Part shown: piece by piece, positions 17,076-28,599 of the stretch
Position numbering within the stretch: the stretch's first letter is position 1
How the letters are laid out: each line of letters opens with the position of its first letter
Source of the DNA: Xanthobacteraceae bacterium
GTDB taxonomy: Bacteria; Pseudomonadota; Alphaproteobacteria; Rhizobiales; Xanthobacteraceae
NCBI GenBank assembly: GCA_019745775.1
Contig: JAIESR010000018.1
Span: 1-64,000 of the forward strand
Direction: 5' to 3'
Length of the DNA stretch: 64,000 nt
Position numbers and translations under genes: made by a program
The notes under the pieces: generated by a model
What the model saw: only the letters and a program-made list of their open reading frames with translations
What the model was told of the DNA's origin: nothing
Database searches by the model: none

Positions 17076-18518
17076 ATGCTCGACCGCAGGACATTCACCC
17101 GCCTGCTCGCGGCAACGGCGCTGGCCGGCGTGACGGCCCCCGCCATCGTCGCGCCGGCGTTCGCTCAGGGCGCCGCGCCAGGCACCGCCCGCGGCACCTA
17201 TGTGATCCGCAACGGCGCCGTCATCACCGTCGACAAGGCCGGCGTGCTGCCGCGCGCCGACATCCTGGTGCGCGACGGCCGCATCGAAGCGGTCGGCCCC
17301 GATCTCGCGGCGACCGGCGCCGAGACGATCGACGCCACCGACATGATCGTGATGCCGGGTTTCGTCGACACCCATTATCACATGTGGAGCGCGGTCGGCC
17401 GCAACTTCGTCGGCGACGGCTTCGGCTATTTCGCCGCCAAGAACGCGACGTCGAAGCTGTTCGAGCCGGCCGACTTCTACAACAGCGTGATGCTCGGCCT
17501 GGTCGAACTCGCCAATGCCGGCGTCACCACCGTGCACAACTGGTCGCACAACACCCGCACCGCGGCGCACGCCGACGCCGAGCTGCGCGCGCATCGCGAG
17601 TCCATGCTGCGCGCGCTCTATTCGCACGGCCAGGTGGACCAGATGCCGCGCAACGAGCTGATCGATTTCGCCAGCATCGACCGCGTGCAGCGCGATTACT
17701 TCGCCAAGGGCGCGGCCTTCGACGGGCTGGTGACCTACGGCGTCAATCTGCGCGGCGGCTCGCAGAGCGAGGAAGCCGTCTACCATCAGGAGATGGAGAT
17801 CGCGCGCAAGCGCGGACTATGGATCGCGATCCACGCCGGCCAGACGCCGCCCAACCGCGTCTTCGCCGAGGACTACGAGAAGCGCGGCTGGCTCGGCCCG
17901 AAACTCCTGATCTGCCACTACCTGCCGGCCAGCGACGCCGATGCGCAGGCGATGGCGCGCACCGGCACGCCGTTGAGCTTCGCCACGCACTCGGAGTTCC
18001 GGCTCGGCCGCGCCGGCGATCCGCGCGACGCGCTGCTCCGCATGCGCAGGCACAACGTGCTGATCTCGCTGTCGTTCGACGCCAACTCGATCGCGCCGCC
18101 GAACATGTTCGAGACCATGCGCTTCACCTGGAACATGGGCATCCCCTGGCGCGGCACGCCGACCGAGAAGCTGCCGGAGGTCACCTTCCGCGAAGTGATC
18201 GAGATGGCGACGCTCAACGGCGCCAAGGCGCTCGGCCTCGGCGACGTGACCGGCTCGATCACGGTCGGCAAGCGCGCCGACATCATTCTGATCCGGGGCA
18301 ACGACATCAACATCGCCCCGGTCGCCGATATCGAAGCCTCGGTCGTGCAGTCGGCGATGCCGTCGAACGTCGATACCGTGCTGGTCGACGGCCGCATCGT
18401 GAAGCGCGGCGGCCGGCTCGTGGCCTATGACGTCGACAAGGTGGTGCGCGAGGCCAAGGCGTCGGCCCTGCGCATCCGTACCGCCGCCGGCGGCCGGCTC
18501 GCGCCCGCCGGCCGCTGA
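17076..18518 (+). CDS. Tat-exported amidohydrolase (cytosine deaminase-like)
   Basis: The 480-aa precursor has a twin-arginine signal (DRRTFTRLLAAT...FAQG). Its amidohydrolase fold includes the metal motif HYH in FVDTHYHMWS, IAIHAGQ, LLICHYLP and the C-terminal Asp region SLSFDANS, ending with the standard NGAKALGLGDVTGSITVGKRADIIL. It belongs to the deaminase/chlorohydrolase-type branch acting on cyclic or amino-heteroaromatic compounds, here apparently in the periplasm. AGGAGG six bases before the ATG supports the start. It sits between malic enzyme and a DapA-like aldolase; the latter pairing suggests catabolism of a small amide or imide, though the substrate is unknown. Confidence 0.85.
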   Translation: MLDRRTFTRLLAATALAGVTAPAIVAPAFAQGAAPGTARGTYVIRNGAVITVDKAGVLPRADILVRDGRIEAVGPDLAATGAETIDATDMIVMPGFVDTHYHMWSAVGRNFVGDGFGYFAAKNATSKLFEPADFYNSVMLGLVELANAGVTTVHNWSHNTRTAAHADAELRAHRESMLRALYSHGQVDQMPRNELIDFASIDRVQRDYFAKGAAFDGLVTYGVNLRGGSQSEEAVYHQEMEIARKRGLWIAIHAGQTPPNRVFAEDYEKRGWLGPKLLICHYLPASDADAQAMARTGTPLSFATHSEFRLGRAGDPRDALLRMRRHNVLISLSFDANSIAPPNMFETMRFTWNMGIPWRGTPTEKLPEVTFREVIEMATLNGAKALGLGDVTGSITVGKRADIILIRGNDINIAPVADIEASVVQSAMPSNVDTVLVDGRIVKRGGRLVAYDVDKVVREAKASALRIRTAAGGRLAPAGR

Positions 18519-18575
18519 TTGATTTCAGCGGCCGATCGGTGTTCTTGAGAGCCCGAACCTCTAACGGGAGACACC

Positions 18576-19472
18576 ATGGCCCGCGCTAAGCTTTCCGGCG
18601 TCATCGCCGCCATCGCCACCCCGGTCGACGAGGCCGGCGAGCCCGACCTGAAGCGCGCGACCACCCTGGCGCGATTCCTGCTCGACAACGGCTGCGACGG
18701 CCTCAACGTGCTCGGCACGACGGGCGAAGCGACGTCGTTCTCGCTCGAGCAGCGCAAGCGTGTGATGTCGGCCTATAAGGACGCCGGCATCCCGACCGAT
18801 CGGCTGATGGTCGGCACCGGCGCGGCCGCCACGGCCGATGCCGTGGCGCTGACCCGTCACGCCGCCGGGCTCGGCTTCGCCGGCGCGCTGGTGCTGCCGC
18901 CGTTCTACTACAAAGGCGTGCCGGACGACGGCCTCGCCGCCTATGTCGATACCATCGTGCAGTCGACCAAGGCGACGCCGATCGCGATCTACCTCTACCA
19001 CTACCCGGCGCTCTCGGGCCTGCCCTGGCATGTGGCCCTGATCCGTCGCCTGCTCGACAGCCACGGCCCGCGGATCGTCGGGCTGAAGGATTCCTCCGGC
19101 GATATGGCCTACGCCCGCGAGGCGGCTGCGATCTCGAAGGACTTCGACGTGTTCCCCTCGACCGAGGCGGTGCTGCTGGAGGCCCGCGGCGGCGCCTTCG
19201 CCGGCTGCATCTCGGCGACCGCGAACCTCAATGCCGACCTCTGCGCGCGCGCGTTCCATGCCGGCGACGCGGCGGCGCTCGATGCGGCGGTCACCATCCG
19301 CAAGCTGTTCGACGGCAGGGCCCTGGTGCCCGGGGTCAAGGCGCTCCTGTCCCATATCCACCAGGACGCGGCGCTGGCCCGGGTGAAGCCGCCTTTGGCG
19401 GCGTTCCCGGCGGCCGACCGGGCGGCGGTGACCGCCGGCTACGACGGGGTGCGGGCCAAAAGCGCGGCGTAA
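18576..19472 (+). CDS. DapA-like (dihydrodipicolinate synthase family) aldolase or hydratase
   Basis: The 298-aa TIM-barrel protein has the N-acetylneuraminate lyase/DapA family signature: GTTGE (47-51), Tyr141 in LYHYP and the Schiff-base Lys171 in GLKDSSGD. It lacks the usual LYNVP and the DapA-specific arginine region, so it is probably a catabolic pyruvate-dependent aldolase or dehydratase and not the lysine-biosynthesis enzyme. The ATG follows GGGAG by five bases. It is about 57 bases after the amidohydrolase and likely in the same transcript; the repeat that follows the stop may end it. Confidence 0.85.
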   Translation: MARAKLSGVIAAIATPVDEAGEPDLKRATTLARFLLDNGCDGLNVLGTTGEATSFSLEQRKRVMSAYKDAGIPTDRLMVGTGAAATADAVALTRHAAGLGFAGALVLPPFYYKGVPDDGLAAYVDTIVQSTKATPIAIYLYHYPALSGLPWHVALIRRLLDSHGPRIVGLKDSSGDMAYAREAAAISKDFDVFPSTEAVLLEARGGAFAGCISATANLNADLCARAFHAGDAAALDAAVTIRKLFDGRALVPGVKALLSHIHQDAALARVKPPLAAFPAADRAAVTAGYDGVRAKSAA

Positions 19473-19605
19473 AGCGGTTCCGACCCGAAACGGGTCTTTC
19501 CCCGCTCATTCCCGCGCAAGCGGGAATCCAGTCTTGAGCCAACCTGGGTCCCCGCTTTCGCGGGGACGAGCGGGAGAGAGCGGGTCAGCTTGACCGGGAA
19601 CGCTC
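19473..19605. repeat. Two-hairpin repeat R1, copy 1
   Basis: This copy begins immediately after the stop of the DapA-like gene. It contains two hairpins, TTCCCGC-GCAA-GCGGGAA (around 19509) and GTCCCCGC-TTTC-GCGGGGAC (around 19548), joined by a spacer with TTGAGCCAACCTGG. Reverse-complemented, it matches copy 3 (25735) over about 110 bases and copy 2 (24011) with a 4-base spacer deletion. Confidence 0.85.
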
Positions 19606-19746
19606 TAGAGCCCGTTTCCGCCGGGCTTTGACTTGCCGGGCCGCCCTGACTATAAACCGCGCCAACTGGCGGCGGGCTTCCGCCGCCGCTGTCATTATGG
19701 CGGCGTCGAGATTTCGACCCCACACAGAGATCGATCAGAGACCAGC

Positions 19747-20013
19747 ATGGCGAATACGAGTTCAGCCAAGAAGGCGACGCGGGTGATCGCGCGCCGTACC
19801 GAGATCAACAAGTCGCGGCGCTCCCGCCTGCGCACCACCCTCGGCAAGGTCGAGGAGGCGTTTGCCACCGGCGACAAGGCCAAGGCGGCGGCCGCGCTCA
19901 AGGAAGCCGAGCCCGCGCTCATGCGCGCGTCGCAGCAGGGCGTGCTGCACCCCAACGCGGCGAGCCGGAAAGTGTCGCGGCTCACCAAGCGGCTGGGAAC
20001 GCTCGCCAAGTGA
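19747..20013 (+). CDS. rpsT: 30S ribosomal protein S20
   Basis: The 88-aa basic protein begins [24 protein letters not shown] without interruption and has the two-helix S20 pattern, including [14 protein letters not shown] and the C-terminal [19 protein letters not shown]. It binds 16S rRNA and is needed for 30S assembly. rpsT directly upstream of dnaA is the usual order in Bradyrhizobium-like genomes and helps place the window. A strong terminator follows 33 bases after the stop, so it is a monocistronic unit. Confidence 0.96.
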   Translation: MANTSSAKKATRVIARRTEINKSRRSRLRTTLGKVEEAFATGDKAKAAAALKEAEPALMRASQQGVLHPNAASRKVSRLTKRLGTLAK

Positions 20014-20045
20014 TCGCGCATCACCGTTGACCGAAACAGCAGGCC

Positions 20046-20078
20046 AGCCCGGCGGAGACGCCGGGCTTTTGTTTTTGC
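20046..20078 (+). terminator. Rho-independent terminator of rpsT
   Basis: A perfect 9-bp stem AGCCCGGCG (20046-20054) / CGCCGGGCT (20059-20067) with a GAGA loop is followed directly by TTTTGTTTTTG. Confidence 0.9.
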
Positions 20079-21230
20079 TGATCGCGCTTCACGTTGTCAT
20101 GCTGCGCTGTGGTTTGCTTCACCATGGCGGCGGGAACAAACCGCGGGCAGGCATTTGGGTTGCTGGAATATCAGCAACGAGAGACCGCTAAGCGATTGAC
20201 GTTGCGAGCATCGCGCGTTGTTTCGATCGCGCGACCTCTATCAATCGAACGCCAGGCTCCCCTGTCGACCCGCTCCCTGTTGCATAAGTGTCACGCAGCG
20301 ATTCATTGTTGCTTTGCGACCGCTCAAAGACACCTCACACGACGAGTCTGACGAACCTCACATCAGGGCTAGGTGTCATTTTCGCTCAGAAAAAAATCTG
20401 CGAACAGAATGATTTACCGGCCATGGCCATCTTCGGGGTTTGAATCTGAGGCGTTTGCGCCACACCCGGTTTGCGCCGGACGCGAATTCATCGGGCGAGT
20501 TACCCGTTTCGTTCCAAGCCGCGAGATGACGCAATTGCAAAACTCTTTCAACGAGTTAATCCGGAATTTGTGACGCCGGTTGCAACTTGCGATGATTGTG
20601 CCTGCAAATCGGGCGCAACTTGCGACATCCGCAATCTTGCAGCCCGCCCTCATCGTGTTATCAACTTTGCACATCGCCGCCGGGTTCACCGACGGAATTC
20701 AGTAAATGAGATCGTAGTCGAGGTTCCTCGAAAAGGGGACGGCTGACCTTTGCCCAAAAACGGCGGGGCAATGACCGACACCAAAGCGAGACATCTCATC
20801 GCGGCTCAAGAGTGAATGGTTTCGTGGCTTGCTGTAGGGGGAGCCAGGAAACAGGAAACGAGGAATTGAACGAACGACCGTGAGCGGTCGAGGAATGCGG
20901 AACGCCCATCGTGAAATGCGGCCACGATGGACAAGGGGGCACCATGGCGATTTCGACATACTCAAGCTTGCATCGATCCGGCGCGCGTTCGCGCCGCACG
21001 TCCGGCCCGCGTTTGCGATGGCCGGATGTCCCGGTCACGGCACGGGGGCCGGCACCACCCGGCCGTTAAGCTTCGAATAGCGGAGCCGGCTGAGCGTTCG
21101 CCGTCTCGCGCCCCGTCGTCACCTTCAACAATACCTTCGTCGCGTTCGTGTTGCGTCCTGCGCTTCCCGGGTCAGGGAAGCAGTCCGAGTCCATGAAACA
21201 GAACCACACGAGCCATACTGAGACGACGCA
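20079..21230. promoter_or_regulatory. 1.15-kb lower-GC region upstream of dnaA
   Basis: This is the longest gene-free stretch near dnaA and is visibly less GC-rich than its neighbours, for example 20370-20420. It holds GANTC (CcrM-type) sites at 20300, 20344, 20442 and 21187, and one degenerate DnaA-box-like TTATCAACT at 20658. No cluster of consensus DnaA boxes and no AT-rich 13-mer array is visible, so it is a dnaA promoter region and only a weak candidate for an origin. A 41-codon frame from 20944 has a passable ribosome site but no recognisable features. Confidence 0.45.
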
Positions 21231-22658
21231 ATGAACAGTTCGGACCAAGATTTCTGGAACCGGGTGCGGGAGCGGCTCAAAGCCAGCGTCGGCGACGACA
21301 TCTTCAACAGCTGGTTCGCCCGGATGGAATTGGAAGCGCTCGAAGGCGACACGCTGCGCCTGTCGGTGCCGACCCGCTTCCTGAAGAGCTGGGTGCAGTC
21401 GCACTACGCCGACAAGCTGCTCGCTTGCTGGCAGGAAGAAGTCTCGACCGTCGCGCGGATCGAGCTGACGGTGCGCTCCGCGGTGCTCAAGCCGCTGCCG
21501 CCGAAGGCCAAGGCGCCGGAGGTCGTGGCGCCCGCCAACGACAAACGCGAGATCAAGACCGGCATCGAGATGCCGCGCGCCGCGGCGCCGATCTCGGCCG
21601 TGCACGACGCGCTCGGCGGCTCGCCGCTCGATCCGCGGCTCTCGTTCGAGAGCTTCGTGGTCGGACGCTCCAACACGCTCGCGCACGCCGCCGCCAAGCA
21701 GGTGGCCCAGGGCCGGCGCGGCGACCAGGTGATGTTCAACCCGCTCTACATCCATGCCGGCGTCGGCCTCGGCAAGACGCATCTGTTGCAGTCGATTGCC
21801 TGGGCCGGCAACGCCACCGCCGAGCGCAAGGTGCTCTATCTCACCGCCGAGAAGTTCATGTACGGCTTCGTGGCGGCGCTGCGCGCGCAGAACGCGCTGG
21901 CGTTCAAGGAGGCGTTGCGCGCGATCGACGTGCTTGTGATCGACGACCTGCAGTTCCTGCAAGGCAAGAACACGCAGGCCGAGTTCTGCCACACGCTCAA
22001 TGCGCTGATCGACTCCGGCCGGCAGGTGGTGATCGCCGCCGACCGGCCGCCGTCCGAGCTCGAAACCCTCGACGAGCGGGTGCGCTCGCGGCTGGCCGGC
22101 GGGCTGGTCGTCGAGATGGGCTCGCTCGGCGAGGAGCTGCGGTTCGAGATCCTCAAGGCGCGCGTCGGCGCGGCGAAGGCGCATCATCCCGGCTTCGACG
22201 TGCCGTCCGCGGTGCTGATCTACATCGCCAAGACCGTGACCCACAACGGTCGCGACCTGGAAGGCGCGCTCAACCGGCTCCTGGCCCACAGCAAGCTCAC
22301 CGGCCAGCCGGTCACGCTCGAAATGGCCGAGCGCGAGATCCGCGACCTGATCCGCCCGCAGGAGCCGAAGCGGATCAAGATCGAGGAAATCCAGCGCATC
22401 GTGGCGCGGCAATACAATGTCAGCCGCGCCGACCTCTTGTCGTCGCGGCGCACCGCCAACGTCGTGCGCCCGCGGCAGGTGGCGATGTATCTCGCCAAGC
22501 TTCTGACACTGCGCTCGCTGCCGGAAATCGGCCGGCGCTTCGGCGGCCGCGATCACACCACGGTGCTGCACGCGGTGCGCAAGATCGAGAACCTGGTGAA
22601 CAACGACACCTCGCTGGCCGAGGAAATCGAAATCCTGAAGCGGCAGCTCCAGGACTAG
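21231..22658 (+). CDS. dnaA: Chromosomal replication initiator DnaA
   Basis: The 475-aa AAA+ initiator binds DnaA boxes and opens oriC. Domain I is residues 1-85 ([21 protein letters not shown]), followed by a short linker (domain II, about 86-135). Domain III has Walker [10 protein letters not shown] (177-185) and Walker [11 protein letters not shown]. The C-terminal domain IV has the DNA-binding signature [14 protein letters not shown] near the end, after [16 protein letters not shown]. Length and order are normal for the family. The ATG lacks a strong ribosome binding site, as is frequent for dnaA. It heads the dnaA-dnaN-recF-gyrB order, all on the plus strand. Confidence 0.97.
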   Translation: MNSSDQDFWNRVRERLKASVGDDIFNSWFARMELEALEGDTLRLSVPTRFLKSWVQSHYADKLLACWQEEVSTVARIELTVRSAVLKPLPPKAKAPEVVAPANDKREIKTGIEMPRAAAPISAVHDALGGSPLDPRLSFESFVVGRSNTLAHAAAKQVAQGRRGDQVMFNPLYIHAGVGLGKTHLLQSIAWAGNATAERKVLYLTAEKFMYGFVAALRAQNALAFKEALRAIDVLVIDDLQFLQGKNTQAEFCHTLNALIDSGRQVVIAADRPPSELETLDERVRSRLAGGLVVEMGSLGEELRFEILKARVGAAKAHHPGFDVPSAVLIYIAKTVTHNGRDLEGALNRLLAHSKLTGQPVTLEMAEREIRDLIRPQEPKRIKIEEIQRIVARQYNVSRADLLSSRRTANVVRPRQVAMYLAKLLTLRSLPEIGRRFGGRDHTTVLHAVRKIENLVNNDTSLAEEIEILKRQLQD

Positions 22659-22687
22659 ATTTCTACAGTCCGGTTGGGATTCGGCAC

Positions 22688-22720
22688 GGCCCGGCCCCGG
22701 TGTGACCACCCGGCCGGGCC
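22688..22720 (+). terminator. Possible terminator or attenuator after dnaA
   Basis: A 9-bp perfect inverted repeat, GGCCCGGCC (22688-22696) and GGCCGGGCC (22712-22720), has a 15-base loop and a weak T-containing tail (TTGATTT). It starts 30 bases after the dnaA stop and may only partly terminate transcription before dnaN. Confidence 0.4.
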
Positions 22721-22796
22721 TTGATTTGCGCGACGGATTCGCATCGTGTGGGGGCTCGGCCGTCCCAAGTCGCGACCCAGCTCGCGACCCAAGTCG

Positions 22797-22805
22797 CGTG
22801 GATAA
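22797..22805 (-). promoter_or_regulatory. Near-consensus DnaA box between dnaA and dnaN
   Basis: Read on the minus strand the sequence is TTATCCACG, one base off the consensus TTATCCACA. It directly follows a 12-bp tandem repeat (AAGTCGCGACCC at 22767, AGCTCGCGACCC at 22779, a partial third unit at 22791). A single box fits autoregulation or DnaA titration better than an origin. Confidence 0.4.
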
Positions 22806-22891
22806 ACGGCTCGAAACGCTTGCGAAAAGTGCGCCTACGGGCCACTTTTGTCGTCCCTCCGAAGAAACGGGGTCATCCCCGGGGTCTGTCC

Positions 22892-24010
22892 ATGAAGGTC
22901 ACCGTCGAACGCGCATCGCTGTTGAAGTCGCTCGGGCACGTGCACCGTGTGGTCGAGCGTCGCAACACCATCCCGATCCTGGCCAACGTGCTGGTCCGGG
23001 CCGAGGGTTCGAAGCTGTCCTTCAAGGCCACCGACCTCGATCTCGAGATCACCGAGACCATCGCCGCCGAGGTATCGCCCGGCGGTTCCACGACCGTGCC
23101 GGCGCATATGTTCTACGAGATCGTGCGCAAGCTGCCGGAAGGCACCCAGGTCGTGATCGAGGGTTCCGGCGACCGCGCCGTGCTCGCGCTCAAGGCCGGG
23201 CGTTCCCGTTTCACCCTGCAAACCCTGCCGGAGAACGATTTTCCCGATCTCGCCGCCGGCGAAATGACGCACACGTTCACGCTCGGCGCCACCGATCTCA
23301 AGCGCCTGATCGACAAGACCCAGTTCGCGATCTCGACCGAGGAGACGCGCTACTACCTCAACGGCATCTACCTGCACGCCGCGGGCACCGGCAAGACGCA
23401 GACGCTGCGCGCGGTCGCGACCGACGGCCACCGGCTGGCGCAGGTCGAGTTGCCGCTGCCGAAGGGCGCTGCCGGCATGCCGGGCATCATCGTGCCGCGC
23501 AAGACGGTCGGCGAGGTGCAGCGCCTGATCGAAGACAACGAGGCCGAAATCTCCGTTGAGCTTTCCCAGGGCAAGATCCGCTTCACCATCGGCGATGTGG
23601 TGCTGACGTCGAAGCTGATCGACGGCACCTTCCCCGACTACGCCCGCGTCATCCCGGCCGGCAACGACAAGGAGCTGGTGGTCGACAAGAAGGAATTCGA
23701 GCAGGCGGTGGATCGTGTCTCCACCGTGTCGAGCGAACGCGGCCGCGCGGTCAAGCTCTCGCTCTCGAGCGGACGGCTGGTGCTGTCGGTGACCAATCCG
23801 GATTCGGGCAGCGCCACCGAGGAGATCGAGGTCGAATACGCCGCCGACCCGCTCGATATCGGTTTCAACTCGCGCTACCTGCTGGACATCGCGTCGCAGA
23901 TCGAAAGCGAGGCGGCGGTCCTCAGACTGGCCGATCCCGGTTCGCCCACGCTGATCGAGGACAAGGACTCCAAGGGCACGCTCTATGTGCTGATGCCGAT
24001 GCGGGTCTGA
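22892..24010 (+). CDS. dnaN: DNA polymerase III beta subunit (sliding clamp)
   Basis: The 372-aa protein forms the ring-shaped dimeric clamp that tethers polymerase III to DNA. It begins MKVTVERASLLKSLGHVHRVVE, shows ILANVLVRAEG and the three-domain repeat with LRAVATDGHRLA, FPDYARVIP and the C-terminal LYVLMPMRV that ends the clamp fold. The frame is open upstream, but the ATG at 22892 matches the family N-terminus. The stop codon is followed at once by repeat R1 copy 2. An antisense small gene lies between it and recF, which departs from the usual dnaN-recF adjacency. Confidence 0.96.
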   Translation: MKVTVERASLLKSLGHVHRVVERRNTIPILANVLVRAEGSKLSFKATDLDLEITETIAAEVSPGGSTTVPAHMFYEIVRKLPEGTQVVIEGSGDRAVLALKAGRSRFTLQTLPENDFPDLAAGEMTHTFTLGATDLKRLIDKTQFAISTEETRYYLNGIYLHAAGTGKTQTLRAVATDGHRLAQVELPLPKGAAGMPGIIVPRKTVGEVQRLIEDNEAEISVELSQGKIRFTIGDVVLTSKLIDGTFPDYARVIPAGNDKELVVDKKEFEQAVDRVSTVSSERGRAVKLSLSSGRLVLSVTNPDSGSATEEIEVEYAADPLDIGFNSRYLLDIASQIESEAAVLRLADPGSPTLIEDKDSKGTLYVLMPMRV

Positions 24011-24120
24011 TGCATTCCCCGATTAAGTTGGCTCGCTCTCTCCCGCTCGTCCCCGCGAAAGCGGGGACCCAGGTTAGCTCAAGATTCCCGCTTGCGCGGG
24101 AATGAGCGGAGGAACCACCC
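24011..24120. repeat. Two-hairpin repeat R1, copy 2
   Basis: This copy begins one base after the dnaN stop. Hairpins are GTCCCCGC-GAAA-GCGGGGAC (around 24050) and TTCCCGC-TTGC-GCGGGAA (around 24086). Relative to copies 1 and 3 four bases of the spacer between the hairpins are missing. It also lies just downstream of the convergent gene 24162-24407, so it could end transcripts from both sides. Confidence 0.85.
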
Positions 24121-24161
24121 GTATCAGGTGGCAACCGCTCTCGTGCGGGATTGATCCAGTC

Positions 24162-24407
24162 CTAACGTCGCTTCGAAGCGCCGCGCGCTTTTCGCGGCTT
24201 CTCCCGCTTGGTCGAGGAGATCGTCGTCGCCTGCTCCGACGGCAGCCAGACCGTCACATCGCCGGGCGTGTAGTCCGGCACCGGCTCGGAAAAGCTGGAC
24301 ATGGCATCGGCCCAGAATTCGACCTTCTCCATGTCCTCGCGCACGCGCTCGATCGCGGCGTGCAGATGACGCGCCAACTGGTCGGTGGCAACTCCTTTCC
24401 TCGTCAT
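24162..24407 (-). CDS. Small hypothetical protein, antisense between dnaN and recF
   Basis: The 81-aa protein starts MTRKGVATDQLARHLHAAIERV, continues with a helical stretch (REDMEKVEFWADAMSSFSEPVPDYTPGD) and VTVWLPSEQ, and ends in a basic tail (KREKPRKARGASKRR). The ordered central motif and the clean small frame make it likely to be real, and I recall similar short proteins in related genomes, though no domain is known. It is the only minus-strand gene inside the replication block, convergent with dnaN and divergent from recF. The frame is open far into recF, but that upstream part is shadow. Confidence 0.6.
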   Translation of the reverse strand: MTRKGVATDQLARHLHAAIERVREDMEKVEFWADAMSSFSEPVPDYTPGDVTVWLPSEQATTISSTKREKPRKARGASKRR

Positions 24408-24557
24408 AGCGGCCCACACTTGGTTATGAGCTGGTGCCTGGCTCTTCGGGCGGCTGGTTCCGACCTCCCGGACGCGTGAAACCACGCGATTTTTTGCGTT
24501 CAGTTGCCTGCCAACCGGTTTCTGCGGTTCCATCAGGAAGTCGTCACGAGTTCGTTC

Positions 24558-25700
24558 ATGAGCGCCGCCCGCATCCGCCGCCTGACGTTGACGAATTTCC
24601 GCAGCTATCGCGCCGCGCAGATCGACGTCGGCGCGTCGCTGGTGGTGCTGACCGGGCCGAACGGCGCCGGCAAGACCAACCTGATCGAGGCGATCTCGCT
24701 GCTGGCGCCGGGACGCGGCCTGCGCCGCGCGACGCTCGATGAGCTCGCCTTCTCGGAAGGCGACGGATCGTGGGCGGTGTCGTGCGACGTCGAGGGCGCG
24801 CTTGGCCTCGCCGCGCTGGGAACCGGCATCGAGCCGCCGGTCGGCGAAGCCACGCCGACCACGCGCAAGTGCCGCATCGATCGCGAGCCCGTGTCGTCCG
24901 CGACCGCCTTCGCCGACCACCTGCGGGTGATCTGGCTGGTCCCGGCGATGGACACGCTGTTCAACGGCCCGGCGTCGGAGCGCCGTCGATTCCTCGACCG
25001 GCTGGTGCTCGCGGTCGACGCCGACCATTCCGGCCGCGTGTCGGCGCTGGAGCGTTCGCTGCGCTCGCGCAACCGGCTTCTGGAAGAGCCGCGGCCCGAT
25101 CCGCATTGGCTCGACGCCGTCGAGCACGAGACCGCCGAGCTTGCGGTCGCGGTGGCGGCGCAGCGCGCCGAGACGGTCGCGCGCCTGCAAGGGGCGCTGG
25201 CCGCGCGGCGCGATCCCGCGTCGTCGTTTCCCGCCGCCGCGATCGCGCTCGACGGCTGGATGGAGAAGCTGGTGCCGAGCCATCCGGCCGCCGCGATCGA
25301 GGACCGCTATCGCACCGTGCTGAAGGACAACCGCGCCCGCGACGCCGCCGCCGGCCGCACCCTCGACGGCCCGCACCTCACCGACCTGTCGGTGGCGTTC
25401 GCCGCCAAGAACATCGCCGCCTCCGACGCCTCGACCGGCGAGCAGAAGGCGCTGCTGATCGGGCTGGTGCTCGCGCATGCCGGCCTGCTCGCGGAGATGT
25501 CGGGACTTGCGCCGCTGCTCCTGCTCGACGAGGTGGTCGCGCATCTCGATCCCGGGCGGCGCGCCGTGCTTTACCGCGAGCTCGAAAAGCTCGGCGCGCA
25601 GGTGTTCATGACCGGTGCCGATCCCGCCGCGTTCGCGGAGATCGAAGGCCGCGCGCAGCTCTTTCAGGTCACGCCCGGCCGCGTCGCGCCGCGCGCCTGA
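24558..25700 (+). CDS. recF: DNA replication and repair protein RecF
   Basis: The 380-aa SMC-like ATPase loads RecA at gaps in the RecFOR pathway. It starts with RIRRLTLTNFRSYRAAQIDV, has Walker A GPNGAGKTN and the family segment FNGPASERRRFLDRLV. The ABC signature region is STGEQKALLIGLVLAHA, Walker B is LLLLDEVVAHLD, and the D-loop/H-loop-type end is QVFMTGADPAAF. The ATG at 24558 is preferred over an upstream in-frame ATG because it gives the normal family N-terminus. It is separated from gyrB by 341 bases that include repeat R1 copy 3. Confidence 0.95.
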   Translation: MSAARIRRLTLTNFRSYRAAQIDVGASLVVLTGPNGAGKTNLIEAISLLAPGRGLRRATLDELAFSEGDGSWAVSCDVEGALGLAALGTGIEPPVGEATPTTRKCRIDREPVSSATAFADHLRVIWLVPAMDTLFNGPASERRRFLDRLVLAVDADHSGRVSALERSLRSRNRLLEEPRPDPHWLDAVEHETAELAVAVAAQRAETVARLQGALAARRDPASSFPAAAIALDGWMEKLVPSHPAAAIEDRYRTVLKDNRARDAAAGRTLDGPHLTDLSVAFAAKNIAASDASTGEQKALLIGLVLAHAGLLAEMSGLAPLLLLDEVVAHLDPGRRAVLYRELEKLGAQVFMTGADPAAFAEIEGRAQLFQVTPGRVAPRA

Positions 25701-25734
25701 CCGCGCCTATGGTCGCGTCAGGCACGGACGCTAG

Positions 25735-25862
25735 GGCACTCCCCGGTTAAGCTGACCTCGCTCTCTCCCGCTCGTCCCCGCGCAAGCGGGGACCCAGGTT
25801 GGCTCAAGACCGGATTCCCGCTTGCGCGGGAATGAGCGGGGAAAGACCCGTTCCGCTCTGGG
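25735..25862. repeat. Two-hairpin repeat R1, copy 3, in the recF-gyrB gap
   Basis: Hairpins are GTCCCCGC-GCAA-GCGGGGAC (around 25774) and TTCCCGC-TTGC-GCGGGAA (around 25814). This copy is longest and most like copy 1 in reverse orientation. The rest of the 25701-26041 gap holds a more AT-rich stretch at 25915-25945 (including a GANTC site in CGAATCAA) that probably contains the gyrB promoter. Confidence 0.85.
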
Positions 25863-26038
25863 ATTCGAGCCTTTTCCGCGACCGTTTTCCGGCTCGATTT
25901 TTCCGGCCTCCCGACCTTTAAATTTGTCGACGAATCAATATATTAGCGGCAGTCGAATTGGCCTGTACGGCCCTCCCTTTTCGTGCCAAACCAACCCTTG
26001 ATTCCCCGCGCTTTTTCGAGCGCGATCGAAAGACTTAG

Positions 26039-28599
<2,561 letters not shown>

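Noticed and set aside
20373-20746. Two overlapping plus-strand frames of 66 and 91 aa upstream of dnaA
   Set aside because: They lack ribosome sites, domains and the codon bias of neighbouring genes.
20079-21230. oriC upstream of dnaA
   Set aside because: Only one degenerate DnaA-box-like site and no AT-rich unwinding repeats are visible, so I list the region as regulatory and not as origin.
22767-22801. CRISPR-like or iteron array between dnaA and dnaN
   Set aside because: Only 2.7 units of a 12-bp repeat without spacers; too short for either, although a DnaA box follows.
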